Origin: Halonatronomonas sp051745085
GTDB taxonomy: Bacteria; Bacillota; Halanaerobiia; Halanaerobiales; Halarsenatibacteraceae
Assembly: GCA_051745085.1 (NCBI GenBank)
Contig: JBNJDR010000027.1
Span: forward strand, 1 to 23,580
Length of the DNA stretch: 23,580 nucleotides
Direction: 5' to 3'
Each line of letters starts with the position of its first letter. The stretch's first letter is position 1. Shown piece after piece: positions 14,980 through 23,227 of the stretch. Under the pieces are notes generated by a model that was given only the letters and a program-made list of their open reading frames with translations, did not search any database and was not told the DNA's origin. The translations under genes were made by a program, and so were the position numbers.

Positions 14980-15741
14980 TCAGTTATTACCTCCCTGTTG
15001 GATGAGCTGTCTCGCTTTTTCCAGATCTTCCGGCACATCAATACCGGGTCCTGGATGAGCAGATATACCCACCAGTATTTCATAACCGTTCTCTAATGCT
15101 CTGAGCTGTTCCAGTGATTCTGCCAGTTCCAGAGAACTCTGATCTAGCTTAGTATATTCCAGTAAAAATTCCCGTCTGTAAGCATAGAGCCCGATATGCT
15201 GGAGATAAGGCCGATTATAACCAGCTGCTGCTCCCGGGGACTGGTTATGCTCTCGGTCCTGGTAAAAAGGTATCGGTGACCGGGAAAAATAGAGGGCTCT
15301 ATGGTTTTTATCTATAACCACCTTAACTCGCTGATGATTTAGCGCCGTCTCAAAGTTGATCGGAGCAGCCAGGGTAGACATGACCGCGCTGCTTTCCTCG
15401 GCCAGCAGCTCTATCGCCTGATCCAGCATCTCCGGTTTGATCAGGGGCTCATCGCCCTGCACGTTAACTATTATCTCAGATGATAAATCCCGGGCGACCT
15501 CGGCCAGCCTGTCAGTCCCGCTTTGATGCTCAGGCGAGGTCATGACAGCCTGACCGCCAAATTTAGTAACTGCTTCTGCTACCCGCTCATCATCGGTAGC
15601 TACCAGAACTTTATCTACTTTTGCTGCTGCTGCCTGGCTGTATACATGCTGGATTATCGGCCGGCCGGCCAGATCAGCCAGAACCTTACCTGGAAACCGG
15701 CTTGATTCATATCTGGCTGGTATGATTACTGTTACTTCCAT
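14980..15741 (-). CDS. kdsB: CMP-Kdo synthetase
   Basis: At 253 residues it has the usual KdsB length. N-terminal IIPARYESSRFPGKVL (6-21) is the nucleotide-binding signature of the CMP-sugar synthetases, followed by VLVATDDERV, SGTDRLAEV, VNVQGDEPLI and HIGLYAYRREFL. It activates Kdo with CTP to CMP-Kdo, the donor used by the WaaA domain downstream. The ATG at 15741 is preferred to one six codons upstream because GGAGGAGAG (15746-15754) is placed correctly for it and it starts one base after the lpxK stop. Confidence 0.97.
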   Translation of the reverse strand: MEVTVIIPARYESSRFPGKVLADLAGRPIIQHVYSQAAAAKVDKVLVATDDERVAEAVTKFGGQAVMTSPEHQSGTDRLAEVARDLSSEIIVNVQGDEPLIKPEMLDQAIELLAEESSAVMSTLAAPINFETALNHQRVKVVIDKNHRALYFSRSPIPFYQDREHNQSPGAAAGYNRPYLQHIGLYAYRREFLLEYTKLDQSSLELAESLEQLRALENGYEILVGISAHPGPGIDVPEDLEKARQLIQQGGNN

Positions 15742-15742
15742 C

Positions 15743-16894
15743 TTACTCTCCTCCTCCATCGACTATCCCTGCCAGCCTGGCGGAAATTTCAGCAGCCAGA
15801 TTTTTCTGTTCACCCTGCTGATCAATAAATTCTAATTCTATTTCCAGGCTGTAAGGTTTAATCTGCTTAACGGTTAAAAAATCTAAAATTTCTTTATCTA
15901 ACTTTACCAGGTCCTTACTTGTCGTAACTATGTAATCTATATCCGTCTGACTTTTTTGGTCAATAATTTTCCTCATGTCCTGCCGCTCATAACGGTGATG
16001 GTCCGGAAATTTAAAATGACGAACAAGCTGAGCCCCTAACTTTTTTAGGGTAAGAACAAATGAATCGGGATTACCAATAGCACTAAAAGCGATGATGCGA
16101 CTATTTTCCAATTCGCTTAATTCCAGCCTTGCTCCAGCTGTATCCTGCAGATAAACAGGCTTGTGTTTAGAATAATAGATGAAATCTGGTTGGCTGTACC
16201 TGCCTACCTCATTACAAATATGATCCAGCTGCTTTTGCCCGATCTCATCAGCTCGGGTTATTACAATTCCATCAGCTCTGCGCAGGCCGACCTTACTTTC
16301 CCGCAGGGTTCCCCGGGGGATTAAATGACCATAACCGAATGGATTGGTCCCATCGATAAGAACCAGATCAAAATCTCGTTTAATCTGGCGGTGTTGAAAG
16401 CTATCATCTAAAACAAACAAGTCAGGACCGAATTCTGCCCGGGCATATCGCGCTGCGGCCACTCTACTTTTACAGATAACAACAGGGATGTCGGACAATT
16501 TCTCTGCCAGCATATACGCTTCATCCCCGGCCCGATCAGGACCTACTAAAGATTTGGCTCCGGCAGAAACCAGTAAAGGTTTTTCGTTCTCCCCCTGATA
16601 ACCCCGGCTGAGCACTACCACCTGCTTACCCTGGTCCTGCCAGCCCTGAGCCAGAGCTTCAACCGCTGGCGTTTTTCCGGTTCCTCCGGTGGTTATATTG
16701 CCGATGCTGATCAAAGGAGTTTCCACTCCTTCCGATCTGAGCAGACCCCGGTCGTAAAGCCAATTACGCAGGGAGGTGAGCCCGCGATAAACCAGGGAAA
16801 GCAAAAAAAGCAATCCCCTCACTAAGGCAGCAGGCCCACCCTGCTGCTCCTCCCTAACTACTTTATATAAATAATTTACTATTCGTTTCCTCAT
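15743..16894 (-). CDS. lpxK: Tetraacyldisaccharide 4'-kinase (lipid A 4'-kinase)
   Basis: The 383-residue protein carries the LpxK P-loop TTGGTGKTP (68-76), preceded by LISIGN (61-66). DDSFQHRQIKRDFDLVLID and GHLIPRGTLRES are family-specific segments for ATP and lipid binding. A hydrophobic N-terminal stretch (about 24-46) anchors it to the membrane. It phosphorylates the disaccharide 1-phosphate at O-4' to give lipid IVA, the acceptor for Kdo. Its ATG shares one base with the stop codon of the DUF374 gene (TAATG), and kdsB begins one base after its own stop, so it sits inside a coupled operon. Confidence 0.96.
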   Translation of the reverse strand: MRKRIVNYLYKVVREEQQGGPAALVRGLLFLLSLVYRGLTSLRNWLYDRGLLRSEGVETPLISIGNITTGGTGKTPAVEALAQGWQDQGKQVVVLSRGYQGENEKPLLVSAGAKSLVGPDRAGDEAYMLAEKLSDIPVVICKSRVAAARYARAEFGPDLFVLDDSFQHRQIKRDFDLVLIDGTNPFGYGHLIPRGTLRESKVGLRRADGIVITRADEIGQKQLDHICNEVGRYSQPDFIYYSKHKPVYLQDTAGARLELSELENSRIIAFSAIGNPDSFVLTLKKLGAQLVRHFKFPDHHRYERQDMRKIIDQKSQTDIDYIVTTSKDLVKLDKEILDFLTVKQIKPYSLEIELEFIDQQGEQKNLAAEISARLAGIVDGGGE

Positions 16895-17517
16895 TATGTT
16901 CCCAGCCTTTGCCGGGCAGCCTGATTAGCCTGCTCGAGCGCTTCTTCGATCACCAGGGCAGCTTCTTCTCGGTCTAACCCTTCCAGATCATAGATAGGAT
17001 CGCCGTAATGGACCACCACTTTACTGAAAAAATAGGGGAGTTCAAAATTATCCCAGCTGCCGGTAAAAACATGCTTCCACTTAGAAGCTACTCCTACCGG
17101 TACCACGGGACAGCCGCTCCTCTGCTGAATCAAGACCGCACCCAGCTTAATCTTCCGGGCCGGACCCCGGGGCCCGTCAGGAGTCATGACCAGCCGCTGC
17201 TGATTCTTAATTAATTTTAACATCTTTTTCAATGAACTTACAGCCCCGGCAGAATTAGACCCCCGGATCACATCCCAGCCTAATTTTTCTAAAGTCTGAC
17301 TGATTATTTCACCTTCCCGGCTCTGACTGGCCAGGGCGGTATAACCTGAAGCAGCAAAACAGAGGGCCAAAATCCACAGATTACAGTGCCAGCCTAAGAT
17401 GAGGCCGCCTTCATCTGTAGCCCGATCGGTTCGCTCCCGGTTAACCTCTTCAATCCTGTAAGTCAACCGGCTCAACCGCATTAATTTTTCCAGGATCAAC
17501 GGATAATATTTTACCAT
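16894..17517 (-). CDS. DUF374 lysophospholipid-type acyltransferase
   Basis: The 207-residue protein belongs to the DUF374/LPLAT group. LGWHCNLWI (41-49) gives the catalytic histidine in an HX4-like setting, SQSREGEIIS (64-73) follows, and TPDGPRGPARKIK (112-124) is the hallmark substrate-binding segment. It is shorter than LpxL. Members are often found next to lpxK, msbA and waaA in diderm bacteria and are thought to acylate lipid A or a lipid precursor; the exact acceptor is not known from sequence. The start overlaps the msbA stop by 7 bases, and the stop overlaps the lpxK start. Confidence 0.88.
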   Translation of the reverse strand: MVKYYPLILEKLMRLSRLTYRIEEVNRERTDRATDEGGLILGWHCNLWILALCFAASGYTALASQSREGEIISQTLEKLGWDVIRGSNSAGAVSSLKKMLKLIKNQQRLVMTPDGPRGPARKIKLGAVLIQQRSGCPVVPVGVASKWKHVFTGSWDNFELPYFFSKVVVHYGDPIYDLEGLDREEAALVIEEALEQANQAARQRLGT

Positions 17518-19259
17518 TGCGATCCGCCCTTAACTTGTTTTTGGTAAAGCTCGGTATAAAGGCCTCCATCGTCGATCAAAGAGGCGTGATCGCCAGCTTC
17601 TACGATCTGGCCGTCTTCGATGACCAGGATCCTATCTGCATTGATGATCGTGCTTAATCTATGAGCTATGATGAAGGTGGTCCGATCCCGAACCAACCTC
17701 TCCAAAGCTTCCTGAACTAATTTCTCAGATGCTGAATCTAAAGAAGAAGTCGCTTCATCCAGTATCAGGATGGCCGGGTCTTTCAAAAGAGCTCTAGCTA
17801 TTGCTATCCGCTGCTTCTGACCCCCGGAAAGGCCGACGCCTCTCTCACCGATCCGGCTCTCATATCCATCTGGAAAGGCCCGGATGAACTGGTCGGCATT
17901 ACTGGCCCGAGCCGCAGCCTCTATCTCAGCCTGATCGGCCTCCAGCCTCCCGTAAGCAATATTATCTTTGATAGTCCCGGAAAAGAGGACTGTTTCCTGG
18001 GGGACTATCCCGATCTGGTTCCGTAGAGAAGGAATATCATAATCTTTTACATCCTGATCATCGATTAGGACCTGACCGGAAACAGGATCATAAAACCGGG
18101 GAATAAGATCAACCAGGGTAGTTTTACCAGCCCCACTGGGCCCGACCAGAGCTACTACCTGGCCTGGTTCCACGATTAAATTGATATCTTTCAGCACCTG
18201 CTGATCTTCCTCGTAGGCAAAATTAACGTTTTCATAGACTACTTTACCCTTCAGCTCAGCATTAACCAGGCCTCCAGAAGGTGATTCGATATACAGTTCC
18301 CGATCCAGGGTTTCAAAGATCCGTTCAGCAGCCGCCATCGCCTGCTGGATGGTAGAATTGACCTGGGTCAATGAACGCAAAGGATTGCTGATCGCTAAGA
18401 GCATGGTGAAGAAAGCAATCAGTTCAGCCGGCCGCATCGTTCCCCGCATGACCTCCAGGCCGCCAAACCAGAGGATAGCTGTAAAGGCAATGGAGGCAAC
18501 GAACTCCACCAGTGGGCTGAGCATGGCCCCGTACTGGGAACTTTTTACCCGGGCTCTGAAATTGGCATCATTTTCTTCGGCAAAACGCTCCAGTTCATAA
18601 TCTTCCCGCCCGAAGGACTTAACAATCCTGATCGCAGACAGGGTCTCCTGCAAAATGTCGGAGATATCGGCAATTTTAATCTGTACCCGCCGGCTCACTC
18701 TTCTGATCTTATTATTAAAGACAGCTATTATATAAGTCACCACCGGTAATATGATCAACAAAAACAGGGTTAAACGGTAGTTCAAGTATAATAGATAAAT
18801 TATCCCGCCGATGATGGTCAGGGACTGATAGATGAAGGTTACCGCCCCCTTGACCAGGGCCCCCTGGAGAACGTTGACATCATTGGTAACTCGAGATATT
18901 ATCTCCCCGGTCTTATGCCTGGTATAAAAACTTAAAGAAAGCTGCTGTAGATGAGCATAAAGATCATGGCGGATATCCCGCATGGCTTTGTGAGAGACGT
19001 ACTGGCTCAAGTATTTCTGGGCATAATAAACTGCTCCCTTTAAAAAGTAAATCACTATCATCATAACCGCGATTAAAGTCAAAGTAAACATACCAGCCTC
19101 ATCGGCCGATATATCACCAATTATAGTTTCCAGTAATTCTTGAAAGACCCGCACAAAAAAAACGGTTAAAAAAGCATGGAAAAGCATACATAATATCGCC
19201 AGAGTTAGGCGGCGCTTATAAGGTTTAATGTAAGCATAGATTCTTTTAGCCAGATCCAT
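17511..19259 (-). CDS. msbA: Lipid A export ABC transporter (MsbA)
   Basis: The 582-residue half-transporter has six membrane helices in residues about 15-310 and a nucleotide-binding domain from about 335. Walker A is GPSGAGKTT (373-381), the signature is LSGGQKQR (477-484), and Walker B is ILILDEATSSLD (497-508). Length and organisation are those of MsbA-type homodimeric exporters that flip lipid A-core to the outer leaflet of the inner membrane. Homologous multidrug exporters look alike, so the call rests mainly on the operon: the next genes are the DUF374 acyltransferase and lpxK (msbA-lpxK adjacency is widespread). GAGGTG lies 7 bases before the ATG. It is the first gene of the tightly packed lipid A/Kdo operon. 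Confidence 0.92.
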   Translation of the reverse strand: MDLAKRIYAYIKPYKRRLTLAILCMLFHAFLTVFFVRVFQELLETIIGDISADEAGMFTLTLIAVMMIVIYFLKGAVYYAQKYLSQYVSHKAMRDIRHDLYAHLQQLSLSFYTRHKTGEIISRVTNDVNVLQGALVKGAVTFIYQSLTIIGGIIYLLYLNYRLTLFLLIILPVVTYIIAVFNNKIRRVSRRVQIKIADISDILQETLSAIRIVKSFGREDYELERFAEENDANFRARVKSSQYGAMLSPLVEFVASIAFTAILWFGGLEVMRGTMRPAELIAFFTMLLAISNPLRSLTQVNSTIQQAMAAAERIFETLDRELYIESPSGGLVNAELKGKVVYENVNFAYEEDQQVLKDINLIVEPGQVVALVGPSGAGKTTLVDLIPRFYDPVSGQVLIDDQDVKDYDIPSLRNQIGIVPQETVLFSGTIKDNIAYGRLEADQAEIEAAARASNADQFIRAFPDGYESRIGERGVGLSGGQKQRIAIARALLKDPAILILDEATSSLDSASEKLVQEALERLVRDRTTFIIAHRLSTIINADRILVIEDGQIVEAGDHASLIDDGGLYTELYQKQVKGGSQW

Positions 19260-19335
19260 TATTTCACCTCGAATAAAATTAATTTACTGCACCTCTACAT
19301 AATTCAACATAGAGGGGCTCAATCCTCCCTGAGAA
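19260..19335 (-). promoter_or_regulatory. Spacer with small hairpin between DUF523 gene and msbA
   Basis: This 76-base gap contains CCTCTA (19292-19297) and TAGAGG (19310-19315), which can form a 6-pair stem with a 12-base loop. The minus-strand sequence after it is AT-rich but has no solid U run, so it could be a weak terminator or an mRNA processing site. No clear -35/-10 pair for msbA is visible, leaving read-through from upstream possible. Confidence 0.3.
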
Positions 19336-20307
19336 TCAGTCTAATTTATGACTCAATCCTGAATCGGTCAGGTCCACCAACTCTTCGGGGAAAGGCCGAA
19401 AGTAGGTTTGGTCAAGCAAATATTCTACTTCTTGATCGATTATCCAGCTGTAGAGAAGATAAAGAGGTACGCTGAGCGTTACTTTACCTGCTCGATAGCG
19501 CTCTACCGTCTTTAAAAAGTACTCCCTTTCTCGAGCTGTCAGTTGATCTGAAACGTAACCAAAGCAGTGGTCCAGCACGTTCTGCTGCTGGCCGGGACTG
19601 GGACTTATACTTAAAGCCTCTTTTAATAATCTGCCATATTCCGCAATGAGCTCATGGGGGCCTCTGCCGTCCTGATTTGCTGTTAAGCGGCCCATCTTAG
19701 TTAACAGCTGCTGAGATAGGGCCATCAATTGATACTTATGCCGGCTGTGAAACCTGATCAGATCGGCCACCCTCCCAGCTTCTTCCACCTTGCGGAAACG
19801 GGCCAGGGCAAAAATGGCGGTCAGAAATTCTTCGCGCAGGCGAAGATTGTTTAGACGGCCATCGCTCTCTGCCGGCAGATTAGGATGATGGGCAAAGACA
19901 GCTTTAGCAAACCTGCCCCGGGTTTTTTTATGAGGGGCTACCTTTTCTAAAGCCGGATATAGTTTAACATTCTTATGGCCGCAGGAAGGCGATCCTTCTT
20001 TACAAATAAAACCTTCTACCTGGCCGGTCTCTTCGAGAAATTCATCGGCTAATTCATCTAATTCTACGGTAAGATCAGCTCCGGTCGAAGGCTGACGGAG
20101 CCTGATGCCCTCATCTTCTTCGACCAGGCGCAAGGTCTGGCGGGGGACCGGGAGGCCGATTGCCATCTCCGGGCAGATCGGAATATATTCCACGTGATCT
20201 CCCAGCTTCTTGAGGAACTTCACCTCGAACATCTGGCCTGAATAATAACAATGGGCGAAACCCAGGCATTTACTAATGATTAAACGGGGGGTAGGAAAAT
20301 CCGACAT
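19336..20307 (-). CDS. DUF523-DUF1722 fusion protein (TudS-like plus YbgA-like)
   Basis: The 323-residue protein joins two known domains. Residues about 8-150 are DUF523: SKC14LGFAHC20YYSG, PIC45PEMAIGLPVPR and EGSPSC109GH carry the conserved cysteines that hold an Fe-S cluster in the related thiouracil desulfurase TudS. Residues about 165-310 are DUF1722 (YbgA): RFHSRHKYQLMALSQ, the YGRLLKEAL region and a C-terminal YLLYSWI...YLLDQTYFRPFPEEL. The same fusion is common in bacteria; its physiological role is not settled. AAGGAG lies about 11 bases before the ATG, and a TATAAT is seen upstream at 20362-20367. It lies 76 bases ahead of msbA and may be the first gene of that transcript, but no functional tie to lipid A is evident. 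Confidence 0.9.
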   Translation of the reverse strand: MSDFPTPRLIISKCLGFAHCYYSGQMFEVKFLKKLGDHVEYIPICPEMAIGLPVPRQTLRLVEEDEGIRLRQPSTGADLTVELDELADEFLEETGQVEGFICKEGSPSCGHKNVKLYPALEKVAPHKKTRGRFAKAVFAHHPNLPAESDGRLNNLRLREEFLTAIFALARFRKVEEAGRVADLIRFHSRHKYQLMALSQQLLTKMGRLTANQDGRGPHELIAEYGRLLKEALSISPSPGQQQNVLDHCFGYVSDQLTAREREYFLKTVERYRAGKVTLSVPLYLLYSWIIDQEVEYLLDQTYFRPFPEELVDLTDSGLSHKLD

Positions 20308-20361
20308 GATTACAACTCCTTCTCATTTAGATTTTATCTTAAAATTAAGTATCAGTTTAGT

Positions 20362-20367
20362 ATTATA
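20362..20367 (-). promoter_or_regulatory. -10 box for the DUF523-DUF1722 gene
   Basis: A perfect TATAAT on the minus strand lies 55 bases before the start codon, just downstream of the clpB terminator. The -35 region is poor, so the promoter may be weak or need an activator. It is the only good promoter element seen between clpB and msbA and may drive the whole lipid A operon. Confidence 0.5.
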
Positions 20368-20411
20368 ACCATTTTATCATTACTTACTTGACTTTAGCAA
20401 AAAATCACCTG

Positions 20412-20443
20412 AAAAAGAAAAAAGAGCAGGAAAATCCTGCTCC
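20412..20443 (-). terminator. Rho-independent terminator of clpB
   Basis: GAGCAGGA (20424-20431) pairs with TCCTGCTC (20435-20442) around a 3-base loop. On the minus strand the stem is followed by TTTTTTCTTTTTC. It lies 21 bases after the clpB stop codon and isolates clpB from the genes to its left. Confidence 0.93.
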
Positions 20444-20463
20444 TTTAATAGGTTTAATTTAAA

Positions 20464-23046
20464 TTAATTTTGCTCGATTATAAATTCTTCTTCAGCCTCA
20501 GAATAATCTATCTCCAGGCTGGCCCCTTCCTCAGGTTCTTCCTCCAGCAGATAGATAGCCAGCTTATCTTTGAGCCGATTCTGGATCACCCGCTCCAGCG
20601 GCCGAGCCCCATAGACGGGATCGTAACCTAATTCGGCCAGCTTATCTTTAGCCTTACTGGTAAGGGTCAGATTAAGATCGCGACTGGCAACCTTATCTTC
20701 CAGTTCAGCTAACTTGATATCCACGATCTTACGGATATGCTTTTCACTCAGGCTGTGAAAGATTATCTTACCGTCGATCCGGTTGATGAACTCCGGCCGG
20801 AAGGTTTCCTTCAGGGCCTGGTTCACCCGCTCCCTGATCTCTTCTTCATCCTCTAAATCCTGGATATACTGAGAGCCCAGGTTGGAGGTCATGATTATAA
20901 CCGTGTTGCGGAAATCTACTTCTTTGCCCTGACTATCCGTAAGAAGCCCGTCATCCAGTATCTGCAGTAAAATATTGAAGACGTCGGGATGGGCCTTTTC
21001 GATTTCATCCAGGAGAATGACCGCGTAGGGCTGGCGCCGGATCCTTTCGGTCAACTGGCCGCCTTCTTCATAACCAACGTAGCCTGGAGGCGAGCCGATC
21101 AGCTTCGCCACAGCATGGCGTTCCATGTATTCCGACATATCGAGTCTAACTAGATTTTTCTCCTGATCAAAAAGATGAGCAGCCAGGGTTTTAGCTAACT
21201 CGGTTTTACCGACCCCGGTCGGTCCCATGAAGAGGAAGGAACCCAGGGGCCGATCTTCATCCTGGAGACCGGTTCGGGATCGGCGGATGGCATTACTGAC
21301 GGCGTTGATGGCTTCGTCCTGACCTACCACCCGCCTGGACAGTTCTTCTTCCAGCTGCAGCAGGCGCTCTCTTTCCGAAGCAAGTAACTGCTGGACGGGG
21401 ATGTCGGTCCAGGAAGCGACGATCCCGGCAATATCTTCTTCCGTTACTTCCTCCTGCAGCAGTTCTCTGTTGGCTCCATCTTCTACCTTCTCCTGAATTT
21501 CGGCCAATTCTCGTTCCAGATCGTTTAATTTTCCATACTTCAAGCGAGCGGCCTTCTCGTAATCGGCCTCTCTCTCGGCATTTTCAGCTTCAACTTTAAC
21601 CCTCTCGATCTCTTCCTTTAATTCCTGCTGTCTTTTTAATAAATTTTTCTCCTGGTTCCAGCGGGCCAGCAGGGGATCGCGTTTTTCTTTCAATTCGTTG
21701 ATGATTTGATTCAGTTCTTCCAGCTTTCCTTCGGCTTCCTCTGCTTCTTCATTCTTTAAGACCTCCCGCTCAGTTTCCAGGCGGCGCAGTTTCCGGTTCA
21801 ATTCGTCGATCTCTAAGGGCATAGAATCTATATCTATCTTCACCTTGGCGGCAGCTTCATCGATCAAGTCGATAGCTTTATCCGGCTGGTAGCGTTCGGT
21901 TAAATAGCGTTCGGATAGTTGGGCGGCCGCTACCAGAGCTTTATCCTGAATCCGGACGCCGTGATGAATCTCATATTTTTCCTTCAGTCCCCGCAGGATG
22001 GAAATCGTATCTTCCACGTTGGGTTCCTTGATTTTCACCGGCTGAAACCGCCTTTCCAGCGCAGCATCCTTCTCGATATGCTTCTTGTATTCATTTAAAG
22101 TGGTGGCGCCAACGCAGTGGAGTTCGCCCCGGGCCAGAGCGGGCTTGAGCAGATTGGAGGCATCCATGGCCCCTTCGCTGGCTCCTGCACCCACGATGGT
22201 ATGCATCTCGTCGATGAAAACGATGATCTCACCTTCTGCTTCCTTGATCTTCTTCAAGATCGATTTCAACCTGTCCTCGAACTCGCCCCGATATTTAGTT
22301 CCCGCAATAAGTGAACCCATATCAAGTTGGATCAGCCTCTTATTTTTTAAGACGCCGGGAACGTCGCCAGAAACGATGCGCTGGGCCAGTCCTTCAACCA
22401 CGGCGGTTTTTCCTACACCAGGTTCACCGATCAAAACCGGATTGTTCTTGCGCCGGCGGGAAAGGACCTGCATTATCCTCCTGATCCGCTCGTCCCTTCC
22501 GATCACCGGATCGAGCTTGCCTTCCCGAGCCAGCTCGGTAATATCGATTGTAAACTTCTCTAAAACCTGATACTGGCCTTCGGCATTCTGGCTTTCAACC
22601 CGGGCTCCCTGCCGGATCTCATCGATCACGTCCAGGATCTTCTGGCGGTCGATCTCTTTATCCCGAAGAAGATCCGCCGTTTTACTGCCCCCGGCCAGGA
22701 TCCCCAGCAGAAGGTGCTCGGTAGAAATGTAGTCGTCATTTAATTTTTTTGCTTCCTTCTTCGCCTGCTGCAGCACTTTGTTCATGGCTCCAGATAGATA
22801 TACCTGCTCCCCGGTTGAACTGTAAACTTCAGGCAGACCGTTAATAATCTGCTGGCAGTCTTTACTCAACTGGTCCAGATTCAGACCCAGTTGTTCCAGG
22901 ATGGGTTGGACAACGCCTTCATCTTCCTGGAGCATAGCCTCGAGCAGATGGGCTGGATATATTTCCTGATTGCGGTTTTCCTGAGCTATCTCCTGAGCTA
23001 GGGCTATAAGTTCCTGAGAGCGTCTAGTATAATCATCAAATCTCAT
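20464..23046 (-). CDS. clpB: ATP-dependent disaggregase ClpB
   Basis: The full-length 860-residue Hsp100 protein has an N-domain (1-145) and a first AAA+ module with Walker A GEPGVGKTA (207-215) and a GAGASEGAMDASN loop. The coiled-coil middle domain (about 400-530, rich in E, K and L) distinguishes ClpB from ClpA/ClpC. The second AAA+ module carries GPTGVGKTELAK, GYVGYEEGGQL (pore loop) and the sensor region NLGSQYI; the tail is acidic. No IGF/L loop for ClpP is seen. It pulls proteins out of aggregates together with DnaK, in the cytoplasm. The ATG is preceded by GAGGTGAT about 6 bases upstream. Expression is from a strong promoter overlapped by a CtsR operator, and it ends at its own terminator. 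Confidence 0.98.
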   Translation of the reverse strand: MRFDDYTRRSQELIALAQEIAQENRNQEIYPAHLLEAMLQEDEGVVQPILEQLGLNLDQLSKDCQQIINGLPEVYSSTGEQVYLSGAMNKVLQQAKKEAKKLNDDYISTEHLLLGILAGGSKTADLLRDKEIDRQKILDVIDEIRQGARVESQNAEGQYQVLEKFTIDITELAREGKLDPVIGRDERIRRIMQVLSRRRKNNPVLIGEPGVGKTAVVEGLAQRIVSGDVPGVLKNKRLIQLDMGSLIAGTKYRGEFEDRLKSILKKIKEAEGEIIVFIDEMHTIVGAGASEGAMDASNLLKPALARGELHCVGATTLNEYKKHIEKDAALERRFQPVKIKEPNVEDTISILRGLKEKYEIHHGVRIQDKALVAAAQLSERYLTERYQPDKAIDLIDEAAAKVKIDIDSMPLEIDELNRKLRRLETEREVLKNEEAEEAEGKLEELNQIINELKEKRDPLLARWNQEKNLLKRQQELKEEIERVKVEAENAEREADYEKAARLKYGKLNDLERELAEIQEKVEDGANRELLQEEVTEEDIAGIVASWTDIPVQQLLASERERLLQLEEELSRRVVGQDEAINAVSNAIRRSRTGLQDEDRPLGSFLFMGPTGVGKTELAKTLAAHLFDQEKNLVRLDMSEYMERHAVAKLIGSPPGYVGYEEGGQLTERIRRQPYAVILLDEIEKAHPDVFNILLQILDDGLLTDSQGKEVDFRNTVIIMTSNLGSQYIQDLEDEEEIRERVNQALKETFRPEFINRIDGKIIFHSLSEKHIRKIVDIKLAELEDKVASRDLNLTLTSKAKDKLAELGYDPVYGARPLERVIQNRLKDKLAIYLLEEEPEEGASLEIDYSEAEEEFIIEQN

Positions 23047-23081
23047 TATATATCACCTCATATATTTTAGTTTCTCATTAT

Positions 23082-23110
23082 ATTATACTAGTTAGGTCAG
23101 AGATAGTCAA
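23082..23110 (-). promoter_or_regulatory. Sigma-A promoter of clpB
   Basis: On the minus strand TTGACT (23105-23110) and TATAAT (23082-23087) are separated by exactly 17 bases. The start codon is 36 bases beyond the -10 box. Confidence 0.9.
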
Positions 23111-23111
23111 A
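23095..23111. promoter_or_regulatory. CtsR operator overlapping the clpB -35 box
   Basis: GGTCAGA-GAT-AGTCAAA matches the CtsR heptad direct repeat RGTCAAA-NAN-RGTCAAA at 13 of 14 repeat positions, including the spacer A. It covers the -35 box and most of the spacer, so binding would block RNA polymerase. It predicts heat and protein-stress derepression of clpB. Confidence 0.85.
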
Positions 23112-23122
23112 TTACATAATTT

Positions 23123-23168
23123 AGCCGAGAAAGCCTCGCTCATATTAATGGGCGGAGATGAATCGGCT
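23123..23168. repeat. Long inverted repeat between the divergent promoters
   Basis: AGCCGA (23123-23128) pairs with TCGGCT (23163-23168), enclosing an inner stem of about eight pairs with one bulge (CTCGCTCA with TGGGCGGAG). Neither strand has a U run after it, so it is not a standard terminator. Its role is unknown; it separates the clpB promoter from the rightward promoter. Confidence 0.5.
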
Positions 23169-23195
23169 GGTTTATAGTTAAAATCTTTATATTTA

Positions 23196-23224
23196 TTGAA
23201 CGTTTGTTTTCTTAATGATATAAT
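23196..23224 (+). promoter_or_regulatory. Near-consensus sigma-A promoter pointing right
   Basis: TTGAAC (23196-23201), a 17-base spacer and a perfect TATAAT (23219-23224). Transcription would begin near 23231, inside the 5' arm of the first hairpin of the structured region. No ribosome binding site and start codon with a sustained reading frame follow within the window. Confidence 0.85.
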
Positions 23225-23227
23225 ATA

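Noticed and set aside
22085..22570. 161-codon plus-strand frame inside clpB
   Set aside because: It is antisense to the strongly conserved first AAA+ module, has serine/proline-rich low-complexity composition and no family resemblance.
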